Notes: generated by a model not told the origin, from the sequence alone. DNA of 64,000 nt from Methanocaldococcus vulcanius M7 (GCF_000024625.1 NC_013407.1:1116001-1180000), one strand, 5' to 3'. Shown: positions 19,853-28,512, counted from the first letter of the stretch. Program-made: numbers and translations.

Positions 19853-20250
19853 AGGGCAATCTTTCTTATTTCATTATAATGTTTTTACTGATATTTATAT
19901 TTTTCTACACTATAAGATTTCTACCCATAGATAACCCCTTTTCTTTATAAACCTTTTAACAAAACAATTCAAACTTTTATTTAAAAAATAACTGCAAATA
20001 ATCAATAAAAATAAATAGATCAAATAATCAACCATGGATTTCTAAAAACAACTGTAAATAACTAAAAACTCTAAAAAATCTCCATAATTAAATACATCTA
20101 AATATAAAAAATAATAAAACAAACCAACCCTCAGAAACCAACTAAAAAACAAATAAAAAACACAAAATATAAACTAAAAACTCAAAAATCAGAAAAACAG
20201 AAACAAACAACAAGATAACATCTCTAAATTTTAAAAGGTCGTATAAATAT
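19853..20250 (-). promoter_or_regulatory. CRISPR leader (long-repeat type)
   Basis: 398 bp without a gene, lying to the right of the array, upstream for minus-strand transcription. A TATA element, TTTATAAA at 19944-19951, preceded on the minus strand by GTTAAAAGG, would start RNA about 70 nt before the first repeat. From about 19960 to 20220 the + strand is almost free of G and rich in A and C, a strong strand bias. Several near-repeats of the type ACTGTAAATAACTAAAAA occur. It resembles the long-repeat leaders described for M. jannaschii arrays. The three spacers nearest this side (15-17) are the only ones outside the duplicated block, as expected for the newest ones. Confidence 0.75.
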
Positions 20251-20523
20251 TTAAATTCTATGCATATATTTAAAGATGTCTTCATGCTGAACAATAACTT
20301 GGACGCCGAGATTTTCTCCTACATGTTCCAATTCTTTTTTTAATGTGGCAAAGTCAACATTGGCGTTTGAAATATCCACTAACATGATCATTGCAAAAAC
20401 ATTATCCATTATTGTCTGACTTATATCTAATATATTTGCATTGTTCTCAGCTAAAACTTTCGAGATTCCAGCAACAATTCCTGTTTTATCCATTCCCATG
20501 ACTGAAACTATGATTTTTTCCAT
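20251..20523 (-). CDS. ACT-domain protein, UPF0237 family
   Basis: 90 residues, one ACT domain: VSVMGMDKTGIVAGISKVLAENNANILDISQTI is the typical ligand-loop segment. The UPF0237 family consists of single ACT domains resembling the regulatory part of glycine cleavage repressors; the ligand is not known. The start at 20523 has GAGGGAAG upstream. A TATA element (TTTATAAA, 20614-20621) precedes it on the minus strand. It is divergent from porC and convergent with the CRISPR leader region. Confidence 0.9.
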   Translation of the reverse strand: MEKIIVSVMGMDKTGIVAGISKVLAENNANILDISQTIMDNVFAMIMLVDISNANVDFATLKKELEHVGENLGVQVIVQHEDIFKYMHRI

Positions 20524-20686
20524 AATACTTCCCTCTATTATAAGTTATTACAATTATTTAAAGTTTTCAGATTTTTAATTTTGCATGTGATTATCTTAAA
20601 TATACCCCAACTGTTTATAAACCTTTACCTGGTTTAAATCTTTTACACGTCTAAATTAAACTCGTCAATTGTCTTAATCTCCAAAA

Positions 20687-20732
20687 CTTTATATACAACC
20701 TTTGCAATTGTTAATGATTGATAATGACAATT
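20687..20732 (+). promoter_or_regulatory. por promoter with an inverted repeat over the likely transcription start
   Basis: CTTTATATAC at 20687-20696 is a good TATA element for porC. The predicted start point, about 25 bp on, falls inside an imperfect palindrome with arms AATTGT (20706-20711) and ACAATT (20727-20732). A repressor site here is plausible but unproven. Confidence 0.45.
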
Positions 20733-20752
20733 TAGACATAAAGAGGGATACG

Positions 20753-21292
20753 ATGATAGAAGTTAGGTTTCATGGGCGAGGAGGGCAAGGGGCAGTTACT
20801 GCTGCTCAAATTTTAGCAAAGGCCTCATTTTACGATGGAAAATTTTGCCAAGCGTTTCCGTTTTTTGGTGTTGAGAGAAGAGGAGCTCCAGTTATGGCAT
20901 TTACAAGAATAGATGATAAAAAGATCACACTAAGATGTCAAATATATGAGCCGGACTATGTTATTGTCCAAGATCCTACACTTTTGGAGAGTGTGAATGT
21001 TGTTGATGGATTAAAGGAGAATGGGGCAGTTATTATAAATACCGTTAAAGAAGATCTGGATTTAGGATACAAAACCTATACAATAGACGCGACAGGGATA
21101 GCGTTAGATGTTTTAGGAGTTCCTATTGTTAATACTGCGATGGTTGGTGCTTTTGCAGGAGTTACAAAACTTGTTAGCATTGAATCAGTAAAAAAAGCAA
21201 TTTTAGATACATTTAAAGGTAAATTAGGAGAAAAAAACGCAAAAGCAGCTGAATTGGCATACAACGAAATGATCAAAAAATATGGAAAATAA
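20753..21292 (+). CDS. porC: Pyruvate:ferredoxin oxidoreductase, gamma subunit
   Basis: 179 residues from the ATG at 20753, chosen because GAGGGATACG precedes it and the protein then starts [20 protein letters not shown], as all gamma subunits do; 17 upstream in-frame codons from 20702 are rejected. Features are the glycine-rich HGRGGQG loop and [15 protein letters not shown]. It is part of the enzyme that makes pyruvate from acetyl-CoA, CO2 and reduced ferredoxin, the main anabolic entry in methanogens. It is first in the porCDAB-EF order. Confidence 0.95.
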   Translation: MIEVRFHGRGGQGAVTAAQILAKASFYDGKFCQAFPFFGVERRGAPVMAFTRIDDKKITLRCQIYEPDYVIVQDPTLLESVNVVDGLKENGAVIINTVKEDLDLGYKTYTIDATGIALDVLGVPIVNTAMVGAFAGVTKLVSIESVKKAILDTFKGKLGEKNAKAAELAYNEMIKKYGK

Positions 21293-21315
21293 TTTTTTAT
21301 TGAGGTGGGTAATTT

Positions 21316-21576
21316 ATGGTTACCATTGCTGCGATAATATACGAGCCGGGAAATTCAATAAGGAACAAGACAGGAACCTGGAGAACTTTTAAGCCAATAT
21401 TAGATGTTGAAAAATGTGTAAAATGTGAAAATTGCTATATTTTCTGCCCGGAAGGGGCTATTCAAGAAGATGAAAATGGAAACTTCAAAATAGATTACGA
21501 CTACTGCAAAGGTTGCCTTATATGTATGAATGAATGTCCTGTAAATGCAATAACCAAAGTTAGAGAAGAAAAATAA
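21316..21576 (+). CDS. porD: Pyruvate:ferredoxin oxidoreductase, delta subunit (two [4Fe-4S])
   Basis: 86 residues. It has two ferredoxin-type cluster motifs, CVKCENCYIFCP and CKGCLICMNECP, preceded by the TGTWRTFKPI segment typical of PorD. It carries electrons between the thiamine site and ferredoxin. The ribosome binding site is GAGGTGGG. It follows porC after 23 bp and precedes porA after 251 bp, a gap that holds a promoter-like site and a hairpin. Confidence 0.95.
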   Translation: MVTIAAIIYEPGNSIRNKTGTWRTFKPILDVEKCVKCENCYIFCPEGAIQEDENGNFKIDYDYCKGCLICMNECPVNAITKVREEK

Positions 21577-21827
21577 AAGAAAAAGAGAAAAATTAATGAG
21601 TATTCCCGTTTAGAAACACGTTTATAAATGATATTAACGTTGGTATATTATTTGAGGTAATATGTGGATTTATATTGATCAAATTTTAAATTAGAAATTA
21701 TGAAATTAGCAAAATCAGGAGAAATTAAAATAAACAAAAAGGGCAGTATTTAGGTAAACTACTGCTCTTAAATGATATAACCTATCAATTGAGATATAGA
21801 TTAATTGAAATATAGAATGGTGAAAAA
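21577..21827 (+). promoter_or_regulatory. porD-porA spacer with TATA element and stable hairpin
   Basis: The spacer contains TTTATAAAT (21621-21629), a promoter-like site, and a hairpin at 21741-21767 with arms GGGCAGTA (21741-21748) and TACTGCTC (21760-21767), plus two inner A-T pairs. The hairpin lies about 60 bp before the porA start. It could be a processing site, a partial terminator, or a stabilising 5' end for the porAB message. Confidence 0.5.
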
Positions 21828-22988
21828 ATGTGTGAAGTTAAGGTCATCACAGGAACTTCCGCAGCTGCCGAAGCTGCAAAATTGGCAGATGTCGATGTCA
21901 TTGCAGCGTATCCTATAACTCCACAAACAACGTGTGTTGAAAAATTGGCTGAGTTTGTAGCCAATGGCGAGTTAGATGCCGAATACATAAAGGTTGAAAG
22001 TGAACATTCAGCAATGTCTGCCTGTATTGGAGCTGCTGCAACAGGAGCAAGGACATTTACAGCAACTGCTTCACAAGGTTTAGCTTTAATGCATGAAATG
22101 CTGTTTATAGCTTCAGGAATGCGACTACCAATAGTTATGATGGTTGCTAACAGGGCTTTATCAGCTCCTATAAACATATGGAATGATCATCAGGATTCAA
22201 TAGCTGAGAGAGATACTGGATGGATCCAAATATATGCAGAGGATAATCAAGAAACACTCGATAGTATAATTCAGGCCTACAAAATAGCTGAAAATGAAAA
22301 TGTTTTACTTCCGGTTATGGTCTGTTTAGATGGTTTCATATTAACCCACACAGTTGAACCAGTTATAATTCCAAAAGCAGAGAGAGTTAGGGATTTCTTA
22401 GGTGTTTACGAGCCAAAGCATGCATATTTAGATCCAGATCGGCCAATAACTCAAGGGCCTGTAGGAGTGCCAGATTGTTATATGGAGACGAGAAAACAGT
22501 TAGAGGATGCAATAGAAAGATCTAAAAGAGTTATTAAAGATGTAAATGCAGAATTCGCAGAATTGTTTAACAGAAAGTATGGAAACGGATTGGTTGAAGC
22601 ATACAATTTGGATAATGCAGATACTGTTTTGGTGGCAATGGGAACCGTCTGTGGAACTATAAAGTATGTCATTGATCAACTCAAAAAAGAAGGGAAAAAT
22701 GTTGGACTATTGAGAATAAGAACATTCAGACCATTTCCAAAAGAAGATATAAAGGATCTGTTAAAAGAAGTAGATAACATTGCAGTTTTAGATAAAAACG
22801 TATCATTTGGATTTAATAAAGGAGCGTTAGGAATAGAGATGTCATCAATTTTAAAGAATAAAAAAGTTTGTAATTATATTGTTGGTTTGGGAGGAAGGGA
22901 CATAAAAATAGAAGATATAAAGAAAATAATCAGCCATGTTGAAAAAGCAGAGGACGATGAAACAATGTGGATAGGATTAAAGGAATAA
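21828..22988 (+). CDS. porA: Pyruvate:ferredoxin oxidoreductase, alpha subunit
   Basis: 386 residues. The N-terminal domain shows DVIAAYPITPQTTCVEKL and VESEHSAMSACIGAAATGARTFTATASQGLALMHEML, the pyrimidine-binding side of the thiamine diphosphate site. The C-terminal domain shows VLVAMGTVCGTIKYV and LLRIRTFRPFP, the transketolase C-terminal fold. It pairs with PorB to form the active site. A ribosome binding site of the GGTGA type precedes the ATG. It is in line with porB after 87 bp. Confidence 0.96.
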   Translation: MCEVKVITGTSAAAEAAKLADVDVIAAYPITPQTTCVEKLAEFVANGELDAEYIKVESEHSAMSACIGAAATGARTFTATASQGLALMHEMLFIASGMRLPIVMMVANRALSAPINIWNDHQDSIAERDTGWIQIYAEDNQETLDSIIQAYKIAENENVLLPVMVCLDGFILTHTVEPVIIPKAERVRDFLGVYEPKHAYLDPDRPITQGPVGVPDCYMETRKQLEDAIERSKRVIKDVNAEFAELFNRKYGNGLVEAYNLDNADTVLVAMGTVCGTIKYVIDQLKKEGKNVGLLRIRTFRPFPKEDIKDLLKEVDNIAVLDKNVSFGFNKGALGIEMSSILKNKKVCNYIVGLGGRDIKIEDIKKIISHVEKAEDDETMWIGLKE

Positions 22989-23075
22989 AAAATTTGGCAA
23001 TTGGAAGAAACGTTAGAACATAAAATACATGATTTAGATAGGTGAAAAATATAAAAATAATTTTAAGGTGATTGT

Positions 23076-23963
23076 ATGCAATTCCCAAGAGAAGAGTTTT
23101 TTGCTCCGGGACATAGAGGATGTGCAGGTTGCGGAGCTGCAATTGTTGCAAGATTGTTATTAAAAGCAACTGGAAAAGATACAATAATTTCCAATGCAAC
23201 TGGTTGTTTAGAGGTTATGACAACACCATATCCAGAAACATCATGGAGAGTGCCATGGATTCACACAGCGTTTGAGAATGCAGCAGCAACTGCGAGCGGT
23301 ATAGAGGCGGCTATAAAAGTGTTAAAGAGGAAAAGAGGAAAGTATGCCGACAAGAAAATACATGTAATTGCGATAGGAGGGGATGGAGGAACAGCAGATA
23401 TTGGTTTCCAATCATTAAGTGGAGCAATGGAGAGAGGACATGATCTTCTCTATATAATGTATGATAATGAAGCATACATGAACACTGGAATACAGAGAAG
23501 TTCTTCAACACCGTTTTTAGCTGCTACAACAACATCCCCTGCAGGATCAAAAATAAGAGGGGAAGATAGGCCTAAAAAAGATGTAGCAATGATAATGGCA
23601 GCCCATGGAATCCCATACGTCGCCACAGCATGTATTTCATACCCTGAGGACTTTATAAGGAAAGTAAAAAGAGCTTTGGAAATAGAAGGACCAAAGTTTA
23701 TACAGGTTTTACAACCATGCACAACTGGATGGGGATTCCCACCAGAGAAAACAATAGAAATAGGCAGATTGGCTGTTGAGACAGGCGTTTTTCCTCTATA
23801 TGAGATAGATCATGGAAACTTTAAGATAACCTACAAACCTGCTAAGAGAAAGCCAGTTAGGGAGTATTTAAAAATGCAGAAAAGATATAGACATTTAACT
23901 GATGAGGATATTGAAAGAATTCAAAAGTATATTGATGAAAAGTGTAAACTGTTAGGTCTTTAA
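23076..23963 (+). CDS. porB: Pyruvate:ferredoxin oxidoreductase, beta subunit (thiamine diphosphate binding)
   Basis: 295 residues. The thiamine diphosphate motif is plain: [20 protein letters not shown] (GDG) ending at [15 protein letters not shown]-terminal [12 protein letters not shown] holds two of the cysteines for the proximal [4Fe-4S] cluster, with further Cys in ATGCLEV and later CTTGW. The start has AAGGTGATT upstream. It forms the catalytic core with PorA. Confidence 0.96.
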   Translation: MQFPREEFFAPGHRGCAGCGAAIVARLLLKATGKDTIISNATGCLEVMTTPYPETSWRVPWIHTAFENAAATASGIEAAIKVLKRKRGKYADKKIHVIAIGGDGGTADIGFQSLSGAMERGHDLLYIMYDNEAYMNTGIQRSSSTPFLAATTTSPAGSKIRGEDRPKKDVAMIMAAHGIPYVATACISYPEDFIRKVKRALEIEGPKFIQVLQPCTTGWGFPPEKTIEIGRLAVETGVFPLYEIDHGNFKITYKPAKRKPVREYLKMQKRYRHLTDEDIERIQKYIDEKCKLLGL

Positions 23964-24230
23964 GTCAAGAAAGAGGATGTTATCTTCTGACAAACCCCAA
24001 AAATTTTAAATTTTTATTTAAAAGATTCGTAAAAAAATATTAAACCTTAATTTAATTATATATAATTTAATTATACATAATGGGAATAAACTACCAAGTA
24101 TCGACCTCAAACCAAATAAAAAGAAAATTTGAACCTTGAAAATTTCCATCTTAAAATGTTTTGAATTTTAATAACAACCTAAAATAAACTGCTTAAATAA
24201 AACTAAGATCTCCTGATTAGGGGTGATTAA

Positions 24231-24725
24231 ATGAAAAAGATAATCATGACAAACTTTAACTGCGATAACTGTGGGGACTGTGTAAAAGCATGCATGGAAA
24301 AAAACAAAGTTGGAAGAATTGCAATAATGCAGAAAGAAGATAAATATATCCCAATAATCTGCCAACACTGTGCATCCGCTCCATGTAAAGAGGTCTGTCC
24401 CGTCTCAGCAATTGAGCATAAAGATGGATACGTTTACTTAAACGAAGATATATGTATTGGTTGTGGTTTGTGTGCTTTGGCATGTCCATTCGGAGCTATA
24501 AGTATGGAAGATAAAGCATACAAGTGTATTTTGTGTAATGGAGAAGAACCTGCCTGTGTTAAAGCATGTTCAAAGAGATGTTTGGAGTTAGTTAACGTAA
24601 ACGACCTTGTATTTATAAAGAGAGATAAAACATTGGAGTTATTTAGCAAGATGTCATTTCCATCCACAACTTCAGATAACTCATTAATTTCAAAAATAAC
24701 AATAAATTCAAAAGTGCAACCTTAA
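24231..24725 (+). CDS. porE: Ferredoxin-like accessory subunit PorE
   Basis: 164 residues with four cysteine clusters: [39 protein letters not shown] and CILCNGEEPACVKAC, as in polyferredoxin HycB/PorE types. The C-terminal 40 residues are low-complexity Ser/Lys/Asn. In methanococci porE and porF follow porCDAB and help route electrons to the oxidoreductase. The ribosome binding site is AGGGGTGATT. A 267-bp AT-rich gap after porB may contain a separate promoter. 44 bp of this gene (24459-24502) are identical to porF. Confidence 0.88.
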   Translation: MKKIIMTNFNCDNCGDCVKACMEKNKVGRIAIMQKEDKYIPIICQHCASAPCKEVCPVSAIEHKDGYVYLNEDICIGCGLCALACPFGAISMEDKAYKCILCNGEEPACVKACSKRCLELVNVNDLVFIKRDKTLELFSKMSFPSTTSDNSLISKITINSKVQP

Positions 24726-24859
24726 TCCTTTATAACAAATTCCATAAAATACATAATTCATTATTTTTGACTGAATTATTTTAAGTTTATTTAATTAATT
24801 ATTTAAATATCATAAAAAATAAAGTTATAAAGTTTTATAAATTCCTTTGGTGAAAAGAC

Positions 24860-25273
24860 ATGGTGGTAGTAAATGTTGGTTCTTGTGTTGGATGTAGGAG
24901 ATGCGAAAGAAGTTGCCCAATAAATGGAATTATATTTGAAAATCTTCCAATAAAATGTATGCATTGTGATAAAAACCCTTGCCTTTATGCTTGCCCTGAA
25001 AATGCCATAGAAAGAATAAACAATAAAGTCGTTGTTATAGAAGAAAAATGTATCGGTTGTGGTTTGTGTGCTTTGGCATGTCCATTCGGAGCTATAAGAA
25101 TTGATGGAGTTGCTTTAAAGTGCAATGGATGTTATAAGAGAGATGTAGAAGTATGTAAAGAAGTTTGCCCAACAGGAGCAATAGATCACCTTGAAGATCT
25201 ACTTTGCAGTAAGTTGGAGAATACTCTTAACAAATTTAGTAAACTTCATGCGTTATATGCGAAGATGAGATAA
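24860..25273 (+). CDS. porF: Ferredoxin-like accessory subunit PorF
   Basis: 137 residues. It is a paralogue of PorE with cysteine clusters [40 protein letters not shown] and [17 protein letters not shown], so four [4Fe-4S] clusters are expected. The segment around the third cluster is identical in DNA to porE (25055-25098). It ends the por cluster and is followed by a 376-bp gap before fdhA. The ribosome binding site is TTTGGTGAAA. Confidence 0.88.
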   Translation: MVVVNVGSCVGCRRCERSCPINGIIFENLPIKCMHCDKNPCLYACPENAIERINNKVVVIEEKCIGCGLCALACPFGAIRIDGVALKCNGCYKRDVEVCKEVCPTGAIDHLEDLLCSKLENTLNKFSKLHALYAKMR

Positions 25274-25559
25274 TACTTTTTTTAATTTTTTCAGTTGTTT
25301 ATCATTAGAAGTATTTTAATTCAAATTATTTGTTTTAAAATTTACAATATCATCTACATTTACATCTTTCATTTATAAATTTCATTATAGTGATATAAGT
25401 TATAACAATTAGATTGAAGCAAATTTTTGATAACAAATTTATTTTATAACCAAACAATATATAAGAAAATCATTTATAATCCTCCATTAATTAAAATTAA
25501 CAACAATAACAATGAAACTTTTAAAAATTAGAAAGATAATAGTAAATACAGCAAGCACC

Positions 25560-25594
25560 CGCTACTCTGCCAACCTGTAAAGGAGCAGGTAGCG
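25560..25594 (+). promoter_or_regulatory. Archaeal SECIS element in the fdhA 5' leader
   Basis: The fold is: CGCTAC (25560-25565) with GTAGCG (25589-25594); a bulged T; CTGC (25567-25570) with GCAG (25585-25588); an asymmetric internal loop CAA / A; a 3-bp stem CCT (25574-25576) with AGG (25581-25583); and a GTAA (GNRA-type) tetraloop. Archaeal SECIS elements have a GAA / A internal loop below a short GC-rich stem, so this fits apart from C in the first loop position. A 5' leader position is known for M. jannaschii fdhA, whereas other archaeal SECIS elements are in 3' UTRs. Confidence 0.85.
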
Positions 25595-25599
25595 AAAAA

Positions 25600-25615
25600 A
25601 GATCCGAAGCACGCA
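25600..25615 (+). promoter_or_regulatory. Leader segment perfectly complementary to fdhA coding sequence after the UGA
   Basis: AGATCCGAAGCACGCA, six bases after the SECIS hairpin, is the exact reverse complement of TGCGTGCTTCGGATCT at 26069-26084. The 16-bp pairing would be inside one mRNA and lies 26 nt beyond the Sec UGA. Its role is inference; the complementarity itself is directly visible. Confidence 0.7.
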
Positions 25616-25649
25616 AACTAAATATTTTCAATTTAAAAGGTGAGAAATA

Positions 25650-27683
25650 ATGGAATTCAAAGTAGTAAATACAATCTGCCCGTATTGTGGGGTTGGTTGT
25701 GGAGTTGGTCTTGTTGTTAAAAATAATAAAGTTGTTGGGGTCTATCCTAACAAAAGACATCCTATAAACGAAGGAAAATTATGTGCAAAAGGAAACTATT
25801 GCTATCAATTTATACACAATAAAGATCGATTAAAAAAGCCATTAATAAAAAAAGAAAGTGGATTTTCAGAAATATCTTATAAAAAGGCCTTAGAACTCGT
25901 AGCTGAAAATTTAAAGAACTTTAAAGATGAGATAGGTTTTTTCTCGTCTGCAAGATGCACGAATGAGGAAAACTATATTACTCAAAAATTTGCACGAGTG
26001 GTTTTAAAAACAAACAACATCGATCACTGTGCACGATTATGACACTCAGCAACCGTTAGCGGAATGAGTGCGTGCTTCGGATCTGGTGCTATGACCAACA
26101 CAATTGAGGATATTAAGCAAGCAAACTGTATCTTAATTATAGGATCTAATACATTTGAACAACACCCTCTAATTGCAAGAATAATAATGAAAGCCAAAGA
26201 TAAAGGGGCTAAGATAATTACCATAGATCCGAGAAAAACGATAACAGCAAAAAACTCTGATTTACATCTTCAAATAACTCCAGGAACTAATGTTGCTTTA
26301 ATAAACTCACTAATGCATGTTATTATAGAAAAAGGACTAATTGACGAAGAATTCATAAAAAAAAGAACTGAGGGGTTTGAAAAGTTAAAAGAGGTTGTTA
26401 AAAACTATCCTCCGAAAATTGTTTCAAAGATATGCGGAATTGATGAAGAGGCAATAATTAGAACTGCCGAGATCTATGGAGGTGCTGAAAGAGCGAGTAT
26501 AATATACTGCATGGGAATAACACAATTCACACACGGAGTTGAGGCAGTTAAAGCATTGTGTAATTTAGCCATGATCACTGGAAATATAGGAAAAGAAGGA
26601 ACAGGAGTTAATCCATTAAGGGGGCAGAATAACGTTCAAGGAGCTTGTGATATGGGTGCACTTCCAGACCTTCTACCTGGCTATAAAAAAGTAGATCTCC
26701 ACTATTCAGAATTCGAAGAACTATGGAAAACTGAACTCAACCCAGATCCTGGGTTAACAATTCCTGAGATGATAGATAAATCCGGAAAAGAAATTAAATG
26801 CCTATATATCATAGGAGAAAATCCAATGGTTTCAGATCCAAACATTAAGCATGTTGAAAAGGCATTAAAAAATCTGGACTTTTTAGTAGTTCAAGATATA
26901 TTTTTAACAGAAACTGCTAAGATGGCAGATGTTGTTCTTCCAACAAAATGCTGGGCTGAGAAAGACGGAACATTTACAAACACCGAAAGAAGAGTTCAAC
27001 TCATAAATAAAGCGATTGATACTGATCTACCAAGTGATTGGGAGATAATAAAAAAGTTGTCCGAAAAACTTGGATTTAGTGATAAGTTCAACTACAACAC
27101 TTCACAAGACATTTTCAACGAAATAAGGAAAGTTGTGCCACAGTATAGGGGTATAAGTTATGAACGATTAAAAAAAGGAGGAATTCACTATCCTTGTTTC
27201 AATGAGGATGATGAAGGAGTTAAGATCCTATATAGAGACAAGTTTTTAACAAGTAATGGAAAGGGTAAGATTCTACCAGTTGAGTATAGAGAAATTTCAG
27301 AATTGCCAAATGATAAATTCCCATTTATCTTAACAACTGGAAGGATAGTGTTTCACTACCACACTGGAACGATGACTCGTAGGTGTAAAAACTTAACTGA
27401 GGAAATAAACGAGGCATTTGTGGAGATAAATAGTGAAGATGCTAAATCATTAAAAATTGAAAATTGGGACTTTGTTAAAATAGTTTCTAAGAGAGGAGAG
27501 GTTATTGCAAGAGCAAGAATAACTGATGATATTAAAAAAGGTGTTGTTTTTATGCCATTTCACTTCTCAGAGGCAAATCCAAATCTTATAACCAATGATG
27601 CGTTAGATAAGGAATGTAAGATACCAGAATTAAAAGCTTGTGCAGTTAATATACTAAAAATCGAAACTAAAAATAAAAAATAA
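25650..27683 (+). CDS. fdhA: Formate dehydrogenase catalytic subunit, selenocysteine-containing
   Basis: 677 residues if UGA at 26040-26042 is read as selenocysteine (U131). Both sides of the UGA are in one frame and form one intact protein: [17 protein letters not shown] and [14 protein letters not shown] bind the [4Fe-4S] cluster; [24 protein letters not shown] holds the Mo/W-ligating Sec; and molybdopterin-binding segments ([21 protein letters not shown]-like [50 protein letters not shown]) follow. It oxidises formate to CO2. The 5' SECIS supports Sec insertion. No fdhB is adjacent, so the electron-transfer partner is encoded elsewhere. A pseudogene reading is unlikely since every motif is intact. 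Confidence 0.95.
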
Positions 27684-27744
27684 TAAAAAAAGATAAAAAA
27701 AGAAATAAAAAATAAAAATTTAAAAGACATATCTTAGGGGGACT

Positions 27745-28512
27745 ATGAGCGGATTTGAGGAATATGCAGAGGAATACGATAGATGGTTTGATGAAAATGA
27801 AATTATCTATAAATCAGAAATTGAAGCATTAAAAAGACATATTCCAAAGGGAAAAGGTTTAGAAATTGGAGTTGGAACCGGTAGATTTGCTAAACCATTT
27901 AATATAAAGATTGGTGTTGATATATCTAAAAAAATGGCTGAAATAGCTAAAAAAAGGGGTATTGATGTTATAATAGCAAGAGGAGAAGATTTGCCATTTA
28001 ACGACAATGAGTTTGATTTTGTATTAATAAATACTGTCTTAGAATTTTCTGAAGATCCAAAAAAGATGCTAAAAGAGGCAAAGAGAGTTTTAAAGAACGG
28101 TGGAAAAATAATTATAGGCATTATAGATAAAGATAGCTTTTTAGGAAAAATGTATGAAAAAAAGAAACAAAAAAGTAAATTTTATAAGGATGCCAATTTT
28201 TTATCAGCGAGAGAAGTTATAGAAATGCTAAAAGAATTGGGATTTAAAAATATAAAAGCCACACAAACAATTTTTAAAGGAATAGATAAAGCTGATAAAG
28301 TTAAAGATGATAAAAACGTAAAATTATTGAAAGAAACCCCTTCCCGTAGTAGTAATTATAACCAAATCTTAGATGGGACATTAATTGAGGTTGAAAACCC
28401 TAATTTAATGGACGTCGGGTATCTCAATAAGGCAGAGCCCTATGAAGTTAAAGAGGGTTATGGAGAAGGAGGATTTGTAGCAATATCTGCTGAGGTGTGC
28501 AAAGATGGATAA
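27745..28512 (+). CDS. Class I SAM-dependent methyltransferase with an unusual C-terminal insertion
   Basis: 255 residues. Rossmann motifs are GKGLEIGVGTGRF (SAM loop), IGVDISKKM, ARGEDLPFNDNEFDFVLINTVLEF and RVLKNGGKIIIGII, typical of Methyltransf_11. Small-molecule methyltransferases of this type usually end with a PxEGYGxGGFV segment shortly after the last core helix; here EGYGEGGFVAIS is present, but about 45 residues (roughly 186-232, from 28300 to 28440) come before it and look unlike the rest, with Arg CGT and other uncommon codons. The substrate is unknown. The ribosome binding site is TAGGGGGACT. The 3' end overlaps the helicase gene by 8 bp. Confidence 0.75.
   Translation: MSGFEEYAEEYDRWFDENEIIYKSEIEALKRHIPKGKGLEIGVGTGRFAKPFNIKIGVDISKKMAEIAKKRGIDVIIARGEDLPFNDNEFDFVLINTVLEFSEDPKKMLKEAKRVLKNGGKIIIGIIDKDSFLGKMYEKKKQKSKFYKDANFLSAREVIEMLKELGFKNIKATQTIFKGIDKADKVKDDKNVKLLKETPSRSSNYNQILDGTLIEVENPNLMDVGYLNKAEPYEVKEGYGEGGFVAISAEVCKDG

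Larger units (their letters stand above)
25274..25649 (+). promoter_or_regulatory. 376-bp fdhA control region and 5' leader
   Basis: No gene is seen. Poly-T after porF (25276-25290) can end its transcript. TATA-like sites are AATATATAAG around 25457 and ATTTATAATCC near 25475. From 25553 the sequence becomes GC-rich, in contrast with its surroundings, and contains a SECIS hairpin and a segment complementary to the fdhA coding region, both listed separately. AAAGGTGAG before 25650 is the ribosome binding site. Confidence 0.65.

Noticed and set aside
20702-20752. N-terminal extension of PorC from an ATG at 20702
   Set aside because: It lies at or before the predicted transcription start, has no ribosome binding site, and gamma subunits begin at the HGRGGQG region as with the ATG at 20753.
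25650-26042. Reading fdhA as a 130-residue truncated gene plus a separate 539-residue gene, or as a pseudogene
   Set aside because: Both parts are in one frame, the stop is UGA at the exact Sec/Cys ligand position, and a SECIS hairpin is present in the leader.
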